Positions 22,800 through 34,550 of a DNA stretch of 64,000 nt are shown here, one piece after another (the stretch's first letter is position 1; every line of letters begins with the position of its first letter). The stretch is taken from NCBI RefSeq assembly GCF_019649055.1, contig NW_026570453.1, forward strand, positions 1-64,000, in the 5' to 3' direction. The stretch comes from Paramacrobiotus metropolitanus (Eukaryota; Tardigrada; Eutardigrada; Parachela; Macrobiotidae). The notes below the pieces were generated by a model. That model ran no database searches. It was not told the DNA's origin and saw only the letters and a list, made by a program, of their open reading frames with translations. The translations under genes were made by a program, and so were the position numbers.

Positions 22800-24127
22800 C
22801 GAAGCTGTCCTCAGCTTCATCCGCGGTCGTAAATTGTAACGTGGCGTGAGCGGTTCATCGTCTTCGGGTACGTCGTCCTGTGCTGGTGCGTTGGCTTGAT
22901 CGGTAGATTCAAGTTCTATGGTTTCTTCATTGTTGAGGATTTCGTGAGGGACTTCCGGTGGGCCAATCTCAGTGTCGTTGGCGTAGAGGATTTCATTGTC
23001 TGCATCCGTTTCTTCGCGTTCAGTAAACGGTCGTAGGCGTTCAACATGGACGATGTCGGTTTTCTTTCTTCCGTGTCGATTCCGGATTTCGTAATTGACG
23101 TTAGAAATTTGACGAACTACTTCCCAAGGTCCATGCCATTTTTTGAGTAGTTTTGTTGTCAGTTTTCCGGGTTCTTTGGAGGTCGTTGGTTGATGATCTG
23201 CGTTGTGTAATTTTGGAGGCGTCCGTAGTAGGACTAGGTCGCCAGGGGTAAGGTTGTGGTTTCGCGTTTCTCATTGTGGCGAGGAGCGGATTTATCTTGA
23301 GCGGAATTCACGCGTAGTTTGGCGAGTTCTTGAGCTGCTTTTAGCCATGTATGGACTTGTTGTACGTACTCTTGGACGCTATGGACTTCTTCAAGACCGT
23401 CGTATTGCAGTTGGAGGTCCATGGGAAAAACTGGTTGTCGTCCATAAAGTAATTCGAAAGGCGAGTGTTTCGTCGTCTCATTCTTCACGGTGTTGATGTA
23501 CCATATAATTGCGGGTACATACTTATCCCAATCGCGGTGATTCGCGGACACGTAGTGGGAAATTGCGATGCTAATTGTTCGGTTCATCCTTTCCGTTAGA
23601 CCGTTAGTCTGAGGATGGTAGGCGGTCGTAGTAGAGTGTTCTATGGCAAAATAACGTAGTAGACTGTCAATCAGGGAGTTGACGAAATGTTTGCCTTTAT
23701 CTGAAAGAATTCGTTTTGGCGTGCCGTGGCGGTACAAAACTTGTTCAACGAGAAAATGGGCGGCGTTCGAGGCGGTAGCGACTTTTAACGGGTCGAGCTT
23801 CTACCCATTTGGTAAGGTGGTCGATCGCGACTACAAGGTACATGTTACCTTTGGAACTTCGGGTGAACGGGCCAAGGTAGTCGATACCGATAGTGTGGAA
23901 GGTCCGTATACTGGAATTGGTTGAAGGTAACCTGGCGGACGGTAGTTTGGAGATTTGGCGATCTGGCACGAATGACAGGAAGTAACGTAATTGAATACGT
24001 CACGTATGCAATTTTGCCAGTAGTATTTTTGATGGATTTTCTCGTACGTGCGGGATATACCGAAATGTCCAGAGTTGTCTTGAGCGTTTTCGAGGATCGT
24101 TCGCTGGAGGCTTTTGGGAATTACCAT
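22800..24127 (-). pseudogene. Gypsy element 1 integrase, broken
   Basis: The zinc-binding HHCC region (GHFGISRTYEKIHQKYYW, then CHSCQ) lies at 24127-23970. The catalytic core is split over frames at 23969-23745 (IDYLGPF) and 23737-23234 (SDKGKHF, AYHPQTNGLTERMN). The C-terminal part down to about 22800 reads DIVHVERLRPF, as in Ty3/Gypsy integrases. Three frame breaks are visible. Cutting and joining of element ends would be its role if intact. Confidence 0.85.
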
Positions 24128-24135
24128 AAGAAAAG

Positions 24136-25840
24136 TTATCTGGTTATCGCGGAAACTATGCGATAGAGGACGTCACCACGGATGCAGAAGTGAATCCTTT
24201 TCAGTCGGTAATCGTTCGTAGTGGTGTCGCCTTGAAGAATGGCGATGATTTTTGCGCAGAAGTCGTCCTCACGCTGCATTTGTGAGACATTGTACGTTTT
24301 CAGGAAGAATAGCGGGGCACTTAACTGGTGTTCCTTTGGAACGTTTCCGGCGTCAAACGGAAATCGGGACAAACAGTCTGCCATGTTGTTGGCTTTGCCA
24401 GGACGGTAGCCAATTTTAAAATTGTAAGGACGTAAGCGTAACACCCATCTTGCTAACCTGCCGGTGGGATTCTTGCTCTTGATTAACCCACAAAGGGCGT
24501 TGTGATCGGTGATGATCTGGAACGTTTTTCCGGGGTTTCCCAAATACGTGTGGAAGTGCTCCACTCCGAAGACTACTGCTGCAAGCTCTTGTTCAGTGAC
24601 AGAGTAGTTCTTTTCGCTAGGCGACAGGCTTCGGGAAGCGTAGGCCAGTGGCTTGACGTTTCCATTTTCATCCACTTGGTTCAGGACTGCTCCGAGTCCA
24701 AGCATTGACGCGTCGGTTTCAAGAATTAATTCTTTATTTTGGTCAAAGTGGACTAGTAACGGTTGATTGGTCAACAGCTTTTTAAGTGTTTCGAAAGCAA
24801 TTTGTTGATCTTCACCCCAGTCGAAAGGTTGATCTTTTTGCGTAAGTTTATTAAGCGGATTCGCAATTAAGGAAAAATCCTTAATGAACTTACGGTAATG
24901 GTTCGCTGCTCCAAGGAAGGAACGTAGTGTTGTGAGATCCGTTGGTCTTGGAAATTTGGAAATGGCGGTGACCTTTGACTTGTCCGGACGGATTCCTTCC
25001 TGCGTAACGGTGTGTCCAAGGAAGTTCAGGGTCGTGCATCCAAAGAAGCATTTCGATGGTTTTAACATTAAGTTAGCTTCTTGAAAACGAATGAGGACTT
25101 CTTCTAGATGTTGGAGGTGGTCTTCGAAGGTGGGACTGTAGACTTGTACGTCATCTAAGTACACAATTACGTGCTTGAATTTGATGTCTCCAAGGACACT
25201 GTCCATGAGACGGGAAAACGTGGCAGGTGCATTACAGAGTCCGAATGGCATGACCTCGAAACGGTACAAACCGTCTGGAGTTAGGAAGGCAGTTTTATCT
25301 TTTGAATTTTCAGCCATCGCGACCTAGATGTATCCGGAAAGTAGATCCAATCCTGTGAACCATTTTGCTCCTTGGAGGACATCTAGACAATCGTCTATCC
25401 TTGGTAAGGATAGGAATCCTTTTTTTGTAATGTCATTGACTGGTCTGTAGTCAATACAGAGACGGAGGTCCTGTGGTTTCTTCGGCACAAGGACTATGTT
25501 GCATGCCCAATCCGAGTTACATGGAGAAATGATACCTTCTTCAAGCCATTCTTTTATCTGTTTGTTAATGAAGTCTCGCTGCCATGGGGCGTGGCGTCGT
25601 AATTGTTCGCGTATCGGAGGTGTGTTCCTGTGTCGATGCTGTGTTGGATCTTATTCGTTCTTCCAACTTTCTTTGTCTTCGAAGGAACAGAACGCGGTAT
25701 TTGTAGAGTAGCTTCTGCATGGCATCTTTCTGAGCAGTGTTCATGTCACCAAAATTGAACTGCTTGGCGAATTCGTCTATTGGGACTTCGGTTCCTGGAT
25801 TTTCGGAAGCTTCCTTGAGTAAGTCAGTGGGACTTATCAT
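24136..25840 (-). pseudogene. Gypsy element 1 reverse transcriptase-RNase H, broken
   Basis: The downstream frame (25317-24136, 393 residues) carries MPFGLCNAPATF, the polymerase active site YLDDV, then RNase H (ETDASMLGLGAVL, ITDHNALCGL). The N-terminal palm region lies at 25840-25320 over shifted frames and ends in a stop just before VAMAENSKDKTAF. This is a standard Ty3/Gypsy polymerase. Confidence 0.9.
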
Positions 25841-25885
25841 AACATTCGATTTCTTTATGTTCGGGTCGGACGTGTTCCACTAGCG

Positions 25886-26422
25886 CTATCGAGAGGCGGC
25901 GAAGGGTTTCTGTGGAACGCTCATTACCTGGGGCCGCGCACAGAGAGAAGCTGCAGTCTTCTGGATCCTCTGGCTTTCCATGGTATCCGTGCTAAAGACG
26001 TTGGACTCAGGACAAACGGGATTGGTGTAGTTTTGCGCGCATTTTGTTTGTCTTGAATCTTCCGTAATCGGCATGGATCCTGGAATGACGGTGTAAGACG
26101 TCGGTGGACGCACACAGTCGACTGGAAGAGTTTCCCAGGTTTTCGGGTTAATTAACAATTTCTTTGCGAAACTGACCAGGAAAGGTGACTGACTAAGAAA
26201 ATCGTTGCCCAATAGGATTTGAAAAGGAAAATCTTTAACGATTCCGAACGTAACAGTTGCTGAATGGCTAAGAATTTTTAGTTGAAGCTTACATGCATTT
26301 GCCGGCTGTATGATGCTATTGTTCACTGTTGCGAGAGACGGTCCACTCCATTGGAATTGCTCGAATTTCTGCTTGAAGGCGAACTTATCGTTGATGAGAG
26401 ATACTCCTGATCCGGTATCCAA
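25886..26422 (-). pseudogene. Gypsy element 1 aspartic protease
   Basis: The frame opens with the catalytic MDTGSGVSLI and has the second hydrophobic motif ILLGNDFL. This is the retropepsin domain, separated from gag and RT by frame changes. Confidence 0.85.
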
Positions 26423-26541
26423 AATGACAGTAGTAGGCTCATTATTGATTGCGAGCGTAAATGCTAAGGCACCGGTTGCGAAGCTGCATAGGGGAATAAG
26501 CGGTGTGTTGCCGTCAACTTCATGAGCCGTGGAAGCTGCGG

Positions 26542-27625
26542 CTAGAAGTTTAAACTATTCTGCGGAAGTTCAGTGATCTGAGCGCGGGAGGCCATTGCTG
26601 GTTGGATTGCTCGTTTAGCATTTTGACGGTTGCGGCATTCTTCGAAAGTATGGCCAATGTATTTGCAAAAACTGCAGAACTTACGTCGATTTCCATTGAA
26701 ACGATTTCCTCCTCGTCCTCCGTATCCTCTTCCCCGTTGATTTCGATGATAGAACCCTCTGTTGTACGTCTGGTAGCCACGACTGTCGCTCCGGCCAAAG
26801 TTCATTTGCGAGAATTGACGTTCTATGGCAGCCATTCGATCGTCAAGTTTTGACTCATTCTTACCTTCAAAGGTACTGGTGAACAAAGCGGCGACAACCG
26901 GATTCTTGATGTACTCGGCAACTTCCTTGCGGGTGTTGCTCGCTTCATATTCTTTCTCACGACAACAGTTTTGAGTTGTCCAAGGAATTCTGTAGGTGTA
27001 GTAGGCATTTTCTGTACAAAACCGGATTTTATGTTAGCTGGAAGGCCATCAAGAGTTTGTTGACAATTTCTCTTTGACTGGGTTGGTCGCTAATGGAATT
27101 GAGGTAGCGCATTACGTTGGAGTAGTATTCATTGGGATTTCCGGCGTACGTCAGGGACTTTTTCGTGTCTTTCGCCAGATCGTAGTCGTATATCTGCTTC
27201 GCGAAGGCTTCTCTTAGGGCTTTCCTCATCAACTGCCATGTGTTGGTGGTGGCTGGAATGGTGTTGTATATTCGCAAGGCTGTTCCATTGAAGCATCGGT
27301 ACAGGTTGTGAAGGGCGTCGTCGTTGGACCACTGATGTTGCTTGGCACACATCTCGAACTTAAGGAGCCAGTCTTCAAAGTCTTCATCTTCGTCGTTGGA
27401 AAACTGCGGCAGTTCTTTTGTTGGAACTTTCTTTTTGTTGGCGGCCGACATCTGTTGGATCACGTCCGAGGTCTTGCTGGCATTGTCAACGAGGTTCTGA
27501 AGTTGGTAGTTCTTGGTGGTGAGCTGTGCGACATTCCGTTGTAAAGCATTGATGGCATTAGCATAACTGCTAAGAACGTTACCAGGAGTTTCCTGGGTTT
27601 CCTCTGTTGTATCCCTCATATCCAT
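26542..27625 (-). pseudogene. Gypsy element 1 gag
   Basis: The first frame (27625-27029, 198 residues) is a helical capsid region (FEDWLLKFEMCAKQHQW, NPNEYYSNVMRYLNSI). After a frame change, 26886-26542 gives a Gly/Arg-rich segment and one zinc knuckle, CSFCKYIGHTFEEC (CX2CX4HX4C). A possible N-terminal extension lies at 27834-27616. Confidence 0.8.
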
Positions 27626-28214
27626 GCCCGTGATGCGCGCTGGACGGCACTCTGTGCTTTTTCCAAAGTTACTGACAACTGTCTGTCCGTGGATGATGGA
27701 AGGCGAAACCTGAGCCTTTGTTCCTTAACGTCGTCGAATTTCTGGACAATTGCGATGTGGTCGTGGTATGTAAAGCCAGGGAATTGCTGATCCCTGGGAT
27801 CAGGCGCTGGACATGGCGGAACTGTTGCTTGCATTAGTTTCTAGGGTTGGCTGCGTGTCGAGAGAAGCTGGCGGTAAGTTCTCAATGGCTGGTTGCAGTA
27901 GCGAATCCTCGTCGACTTCCAGGATAGCGGGATTCTGGACGGTGTCGGTTGGAACCGTAGGTAGCTCGGGTTGATCCACTGGGACGGCGGTGTCCTTTAT
28001 GGGGACGATTGGCTTGCTCTAAATTGGCGTATTGTTCCTGTAGAGTAAGTGTAGGAAGTGGACACGAGACCTTGTTGCGGGTTGTGTGGCGACTGGATCG
28101 GAAGGAGGTGAGGGAGGAACAGGAACGTTGTCGGGGTCACGAGAGAGACGTTTGTCTCGGAGAGATTCCTCAATAATGGTGCGGTCGTCGTTTCGTCTTT
28201 TTGGTTTTGACGAT

Positions 28215-28286
28215 GGAAACATGGAGCTTAACCAGAGCGGTTTGACTTACGGAAACATGGAGCTTAACCATAGCGGTTTGGACTTA
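28215..28286. repeat. 36-bp direct repeat, 2 copies
   Basis: Two adjacent copies of a unit starting GGAAACATGGAGCTTAACCA lie in the leader region of Gypsy element 1, between the 5' LTR and gag. Confidence 0.8.
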
Positions 28287-28452
28287 CCGAAAGGTCAAGG
28301 CAGAGTGCATAGATGTAGGTGATACTGTTGAGCTATACGGGTAGCGTGTATAGCGTAGACCGAAAGGTCGTGAGCTGTAGATGTTGCAGATGTTGTAGGT
28401 AGGTTCGTGCCATACAGGTAGAATGTATAGCGAGCACCTGGAGCCACCAAGT

Positions 28453-28701
28453 TGATACATGGTGGTTTGCGTAAGCCTTATTCCATGTATTGCTCAGCGG
28501 TAGAATGGTTATTAGCACCAGTGAAAGTGGTGGACTTATATACCAAACGGTAAACAGAAGAATGACAATGCATGCATGTGATTACGCTTCTAGCGTTCTA
28601 CACTTCTGACGCTTAAGGCGGTTTGGGGAAATGCATGATGTAAGAACTTTCACTGTAAACAAGGATCTGCTTAAGGGCATATCATTCATACTATCGTAAC
28701 A
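28453..28701 (-). repeat. 5' LTR of Gypsy element 1
   Basis: 249 bp, near-identical to 22534-22783. On the element strand it is followed by AC and TTGGTGGCTCC, so the primer site may be TGGTGGCTCCAGG, offset three bases. Confidence 0.9.
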
Positions 28702-29978
28702 ACGAACGGCAAAAATGAATCCCAGTCCTTTTGGTCTTCTGACACAAACATGGCTAGCCCTTCGGCAAGTGGCGACATCTGTCGCTCGACTGGGGAATTT
28801 CCTTCCGGGTGGTACGCGGTGGTCCTAATCTGTTTCACCCCTACTAAGTTATTAATCTCTCGTATTAACTCGCTCTGAAAATGTCGACCACGATCAGTAA
28901 GCAACCTTTTTGGCGTTCCAAAAACGAGTAAAATATTATGGACGTATACTCTAGCCACTTCGGCAGCAGACGCGTCTTTTAACGGGAACGCCCATATAAA
29001 TTTATTCAGCGCATCTGTCAATACGCATACATGTACGTTATCGTTATGGCTCTTAGGTAAAGACCCCAGTAAATCCATACATATAGTATGTAACGGGCCG
29101 TGTACAGGCAACGCTTGTAAGTAGCCAGCTACCGGCTTGCGTGTTACTTTACGCATCTGACACTGTGGGCACGTTTTTATATATCGCTCCACATAATTCA
29201 CCATGTCGGGCCAGAAAAATCGGCTCTTTATTAAGCTACAAGTTTTATCAATGCCTTGATGGCCAGCCAGCGGTATATCATGGCATGTCCTCATTACGTC
29301 GTCCCGTAACTGTTTTGGAACCACTAAACAGTTGAAGTCATTGCCACCATGGCGTCGCTTGCGGTACAAAACTCCCTCGCGGAAAAAGTAATGCTTCTGC
29401 ACCTTCAAGTACTCGCCGTCCGCGGGGGGGTTCATGATGTGGATGAGCTTATTCACCGCCGGATCCTCTTCTTGCTCTTTCCGGAGCCACTGGGCGTCTT
29501 TCCAGTCAGCGTCGTCCACTGTAATGGAGTGTATGTAGAACGGTAGGCTGTCGGTCATATCTGGCTGAGGTGGTGCCACTGGAAAACGGCTTAAGCAGTT
29601 TGCGTTATGGTGAGCCACCCCCGGGCGGTACTGAATATCCATATCTAGAGTATTCAACAATATCGCCCACCTTGCCAACCGGCTATTATTGCCTTCGTAA
29701 TTACGGATTGCCGTTAAGGCGCGGTGATCTGTCTTGACAGTAAAATGATTAAATTCAAGATATTGCCGGAACTTCTCGTAAGCAAAAACAATAGCTAACA
29801 ACTCGAGATGTGTGGCCGGGTAGTTCTTCTCTGCCGGACTGAGGGCGCGGTTACAAGTACTCACGATACGGCCTTCCTGGCTAAGTATAGCGCCGACACC
29901 TATTCCACATGCGTCGGTTTCTACAATTATCGGTTTTGCAGGATCAAAACGAGCCAAAATAGGCGGGCTAGATAACAA
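28702..29978 (-). pseudogene. Gypsy element 2 RNase H-integrase, truncated by element 1
   Basis: About 425 residues: RNase H (IVETDACGIGVGAIL, KTDHRALTAI), the integrase zinc region (CHDIPLAGHQGIDKT, CPQCQ), and the core (LTDRGRHFQSEL, AYHPEGNSPVER). The reading frame enters the LTR of element 1 and stops. The remaining core end and C-terminal domain are absent. Confidence 0.9.
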
Positions 29979-30048
29979 CCCTTTGATTTTATTGAAAGTG
30001 CCAAATGGGCGTCAGACCATTCTTTCTTAAAATTTACGTTCTTCCTCG

Positions 30049-32150
30049 TCAACGGCGTAGCTTATGCGTCGCGTGTGTCATTTCGACGGTAAACTTACGG
30101 TAAAAGTTAGCCAATCCCAAAAAGCTTTTCAACGTAGATGCCGTCTTTGGCACTGGAAAATTAACGATACTTGCCGTGATGGCAGGATCTACTGCTATGC
30201 CTGTCTTACTTATTATGTGTCCCAGAAATTTAATTTCGTTAAATGCCATGCCACACTTTTTTGGCTGAATTTTCAGACCAGCATTTTTCAGTAATCCGAA
30301 CACAATATCCGCGCGCTGCAGCCACTCATCGAAGGTATGGCCGAAAATAATTATATCATCAATATAAACCAATGGCATAACCCACTTAACACTTGCTAAA
30401 ATCGTGTCCATCATTGCTTGAAAGGTGGCTGGCCCATTGCATAAGCCAAAAGGCATGCGTAAGAACTCGTACAGCCCGTCCTGCGTGCAGAAGGCCGTTT
30501 TGGCGCGATCTTCTGGAGCAACCGGTATCGACTAATACCCCGAGTAGCAGTCTAAACTTCCGTACCATTCACAATCGCCCATGGCACACGATAATCAATA
30601 CAGAACCGTACGCCACCTGACTTTTTCTCGACTAGCAATATGCGGCTAGACCAGGGCGAATTCGACTTACGTATTATGCCTTTGGCTAGCATATCTTCTA
30701 CCTCCTGCATGACTAGTTTACGCCCTGTCCAGTCGTACCGCCGCGGTGTCTGCTTAAACGGCTTTGCGTCGCCGGTATCTATTTTATGCATTTCTTCTTT
30801 AACATCGCCAAAAGGCATATCCTTTGTAGGGAATACATTTTTATGTTTACGCAAAAGTGCCATTAGGCGATTAAACTGAGCTGATGTTAAATTAGGATTA
30901 ACTTTAACCTCTTTTAACATCTCTTCAAATTCACTATCTGCCTCATCTGGCTGCTTCTGACCTACCAATTCCATTATTGAAATTGATAACTCCTCTGATA
31001 CCTCAAAGAAATTTTCAAGCGTGCCAATTAACACACCTTTACGAATTACGCGCGATTTATTACTGACATTCATTATAGCCAAAGTAATGGCGGAGTTATT
31101 ACAGCTCACTACAGCGTTACCCATCAACAGACCTGCGGTGGAGACTGTATTATTATTAGGAAAAAATACGTAATCGCCATTTGGCACAAATTTATTTAAT
31201 TTAGATTTAACGGTGAACACTACTTCTGACCTCGCTGGTACTATCACTTCCTTGGACGTGTAAATCTTAGCTGGCCGAGCCAAGTTACTGTCCGCGGTAT
31301 CGTTCGACGGCCGTTCTGGCGACAGGTCCACGAAAGCCGGACAGGCGGGGTGATCAGTCCCGTTGTCCAATCCAGTCACTTCCGGAGCGCACACTGGAGC
31401 CGGGTGGTCCGGAGCGGCGGTTACCTGTAACTCAGAATACCGTGTGGTGATCTCATCAAACAGTTGTGACCAGTCGCACAGACGTGCGAGCTGTTTCTTC
31501 ATGTCCAGGTCGAATTTCTGACTCCGATATTCATTATCTAAGCGTTCTTCTTCTGCCTCGAGGTCTGCCAATTTGGCCTGATAATATTCCGGCTCATCGA
31601 ATCGCATTCTGGTATTTTGGGGGTCGCAATGAAGCGCCAGACTGGCGACGCTAGCGTCTGCCGGTTTAAATTGAATTAACGTACTATCGCCATCGAAATC
31701 AATAGCTAACGGTTTCCCTTTAAAGAACTTTATGCCTAATATGAACGGCAAATGATGACTATCCTCCCTGACAAACACGTTATGCGGCCAGATAATATCA
31801 CACAGTTGAATGCGTAATCTGGCATAATATCGGAATGGTGCCATGCGATGGCCTGAAATACCGACAACCGACCAAGGTGGGTAGCCTTCTGGCAATACTT
31901 CCATTTTAATACCGTTATCAATACAGAACTGTTTCGAGATTATCGAAATACCAGCTCCTGTATCTATCACAGCCTCTATTGGCACATTATTAATTTTAAT
32001 AGCGTAACGTAAATCAGTAGTATACGAAGGTAAATCACCACATTTATCTTCAGTTAAGAAATCCGCTAAAGAATTAGCCACAGTGGCGTCTTTCAAAGCC
32101 GAATAAATTGGCAACTCAGACTTATCTGGAGGTAGTCGATCCTGACGCAC
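30049..32150 (-). pseudogene. Gypsy element 2 protease-reverse transcriptase, broken
   Basis: The long frame 32150-30552 (532 residues) has retropepsin (AVIDTGAGISI, ILGIKFF), a spacer of about 200 residues, and the RT thumb/palm start (MLAKGIIRKSNSPWSSRILL, FCIDYR). After frame breaks near 30550 and 30470, 30456-30049 holds MPFGLCNGPATF and the active site YIDDI, then LGHIISKTGI. A further break separates it from RNase H. Confidence 0.88.
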
Positions 32151-32164
32151 AGCAGTCCCTCCGT

Positions 32165-33598
32165 CTACTGTGCCGGTCCGTTTTTTGGGCCGTAAGGGGA
32201 ATTTCCAGATACACCGGTGCCATTCTTCTGGGCCATGGCGTAGGTCCGGCGCCGTTCCCTCATTTCCTCAATGCCTTTCGGAAGGGTCATAGGATGCACC
32301 GACCGATAGGGACACTGCGGTTGGGCGTGGTCCGGTTGCGCACAAAGTAACACCGGAAGTCGGGATTTACCGGCTTCGCGGCGCGGCTGCTGAGGCAACG
32401 GCGCAGACGGGTAAGAAGCCATCGGGGCGTACGCCGTCGGAGAAATCTGCGCATAAGGGGCCGAGCTGGCATAAGAGGGTCCGACAGACTGCATAAATGA
32501 GCTCGTGCTTCCGTATTGAGGTAGACTTGGCTGTGATGGTCGCAGCATGGGAGCTGATAGCATTAGCGAAACCGGTTCCGCCTTCACCGCTAAAAACGGC
32601 CTCTCGCTCGCATGTCCCGCGACGTATGCCGGCTTTCCAACCTTTGGCGGTCGTCGTTGTCCCAACATGGATCCCGATGTCGGTAAGATTGTCGGGCCGC
32701 TACTCTGATCCTCCATTGGGCGTAGAGTGCGTACTACTGCCGCCACTTCGGACGCCGAATTCGGCCTACTAGAGATGATGAAATTCTGCAACATCGGATT
32801 ATGGCGAAACGTCTGAATCAGGTAGTGCACCTGCCTAGCTGGCAACATATCTGGATCAACATCAGCCATTAAATCACACGCATGATCCACAAAGTCATCT
32901 ATATCACTTGCGCCATCATAGGCGATACGTAACAGTTTCTGTTCCGCGCTGAAATCTCGGGCTGCATTGTGATACCTTGCCTGTAAACGCGCCCGCCAGT
33001 CATCCCATGACCATTCATCTACGCCGTGCTTGGCAATTAACCTCCCGTAAAATCGCTCGGCAGCGCCTTGTAGAGCAAAGCTCAACTCCGAAACCATCGT
33101 GGTATCTGACCAACCATTATGCTTCGCTGCTGCCTCATATTTGGCCAGAAAAATCTCGATACGTTCATCCTTAGTGCCTTTAAATACTGGCGTTCTGCGG
33201 AGCGGAGCGACTTCTCGTACTGTATGCCGAATTGGCTGACTTACTTCTGGCGAGGGAGGCGATGCGTTTCTGTTGTCACGTATTGTTGCCGGTGAGCGTT
33301 GATCCGGCCCAGACTTTATTTCTTGCAGCTCGTTAGCGAGTGACGTCACTTGTGCCGTTAACAAGTTGACTTTGTCCGCATGGAGCGCTTCTGCCTCGCG
33401 TAACTTCCGATCCAACTGGCCCAAATATCGGCTGACGTTCTGATCGGTTTGTTGTTGATCATTCTTGATATCTTGAAGAAGAGCCATAATACTGGCGAGA
33501 TCCGTAGTAGGATTCGACTGGGAGGCCGTATGATGCGCTGGCAGTCGCTGTGTCATTGGCGCATTAGGTGGCGCCACAGTCGGCCGCGTGCGCGCCAC
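32165..33598 (-). CDS. Gypsy element 2 gag
   Basis: 477 residues: a proline-rich start, a short coiled coil (LDRKLREAEALHADKVNLL), and a helical capsid core (IEIFLAKYEAAAKHNGWSD, WDDWRARLQARYHNAA). Near its end a zinc-knuckle-like segment (CAQPDHAQPQC) lacks its first Cys pair in this frame; the neighbouring frame supplies it, so one base is probably lost there. The 117-codon frame at 34085-33732 may be an extra N-terminal piece. Confidence 0.8.
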   Translation of the reverse strand: MARTRPTVAPPNAPMTQRLPAHHTASQSNPTTDLASIMALLQDIKNDQQQTDQNVSRYLGQLDRKLREAEALHADKVNLLTAQVTSLANELQEIKSGPDQRSPATIRDNRNASPPSPEVSQPIRHTVREVAPLRRTPVFKGTKDERIEIFLAKYEAAAKHNGWSDTTMVSELSFALQGAAERFYGRLIAKHGVDEWSWDDWRARLQARYHNAARDFSAEQKLLRIAYDGASDIDDFVDHACDLMADVDPDMLPARQVHYLIQTFRHNPMLQNFIISSRPNSASEVAAVVRTLRPMEDQSSGPTILPTSGSMLGQRRPPKVGKPAYVAGHASERPFLAVKAEPVSLMLSAPMLRPSQPSLPQYGSTSSFMQSVGPSYASSAPYAQISPTAYAPMASYPSAPLPQQPRREAGKSRLPVLLCAQPDHAQPQCPYRSVHPMTLPKGIEEMRERRRTYAMAQKNGTGVSGNSPYGPKNGPAQ

Positions 33599-34229
33599 GG
33601 CTGCGCGATTTCGAGTAGGTGGCGCAGCGGACGCCGGTAAGAAAGCGACTGACGGCGGACCTCGAATTCGGGACTCCGCTGAGTGGGTTTCCGAAGTTCG
33701 TTCCCTTACACGTCGTGTAGGCAGATCATCATTACGGTGTACGTAGTACGTACTCTAGGGCCGATGATGGCAAGTATCCCGCACCGCTGCTGACTTCCTC
33801 CACCGGGGAACCATCGCTGGGTCGCCGCGGATATGCCGCTGTGTGGCTGGGGGAACCTCTATTTTCCCCGTCTTCATGACCATTCCGGTAAACAACAGTC
33901 TCGGCTTCAGGCGCAAACATGCTAGGTGACGCACAACGTGACACTACAGGCGATCCCGCCGGAGTGTACGTGGCCTCCATGATAGGACTGGATGTACGTG
34001 AAAATTCCTGTTGCTCTAGTAATCGATGATCGATCGTCTGATTAAGATTAGGGACAGACATGATTACAGCCAAAATGAAAGGCAAATTATCGTGTAATTA
34101 TGACGAGAAATTACAGTTATCCAAGAGAAAATACTAGAGTGCCACGTTGCGGCGATAGATATTCGTAAAGAAAATTAACGTAACTCGAACTGTACCGAGA
34201 AGGTTGTTAAATTAAAGAATTCGATCGTT

Positions 34230-34240
34230 CAGGAGCGCCA
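34230..34240 (-). other. Primer-binding site of Gypsy element 2
   Basis: TGGCGCTCCTG on the minus strand, two bases inside the 5' LTR. The same 11 bases lie directly beside the LTR of Gypsy element 3. The priming tRNA would end CAGGAGCG-CCA; its identity was not determined. Confidence 0.7.
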
Positions 34241-34242
34241 TA

Positions 34243-34487
34243 TGTAATGGGTTGACTACCCATACATAGAAATATGTGCCAAAGGGGGCTAAATGATATC
34301 TCAATGGTGAAGATAATGAGAGAACTCGAGAACCTATGAAAATACAAATTTATTGATAACTCCCTAGCGAGGCTCCACCTCTACTGCCGATACACCATCT
34401 TCTGCCATCCCAGGCTTACATCTCTCCGTAATATCGTCCTACTCACACCACAACGTAACAACAGCCGTAGGGTGGCTGCCCATTACA
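34243..34487 (-). repeat. 5' LTR of Gypsy element 2
   Basis: 245 bp whose ends form an inverted repeat (TGTAATGGG...CCCATTACA). No partner LTR is found in the window. Confidence 0.75.
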
Positions 34488-34550
34488 CCAGCACAAAACG
34501 GAGATCAGCCAAATTCCCCTGCATTAGCCCATACGTCACATTATCGCATA

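Larger units (their letters stand above)
22534..28701 (-). mobile_element. Ty3/Gypsy LTR retrotransposon 1, both LTRs present
   Basis: LTRs at 22534-22783 (3') and 28453-28701 (5') start TG and end CA on the element strand and differ at only two or so positions, so insertion was recent. A polypurine tract (AATAAAGACGGAGAG) directly precedes the 3' LTR. The element order is gag, protease, RT, RNase H, integrase. Every gene has at least one frame break. No envelope-like gene is seen. The right flank is inside the integrase of retrotransposon 2; the left flank does not match it, so there is no target-site duplication. Confidence 0.9.
28702..34487 (-). mobile_element. Ty3/Gypsy LTR retrotransposon 2, 3' end missing
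   Basis: Element 2 has a 5' LTR (34243-34487), primer site, gag (33598-32165), protease-RT (32150-30552), RT (30456-30049) and RNase H-integrase (29978-28702). The integrase stops after SFLPFVV where the LTR of element 1 begins. No second LTR and no integrase tail are found left of element 1, so the 3' end was deleted or carried elsewhere. Its domains are clearly distinct in sequence from elements 1 and 3. Confidence 0.88.
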
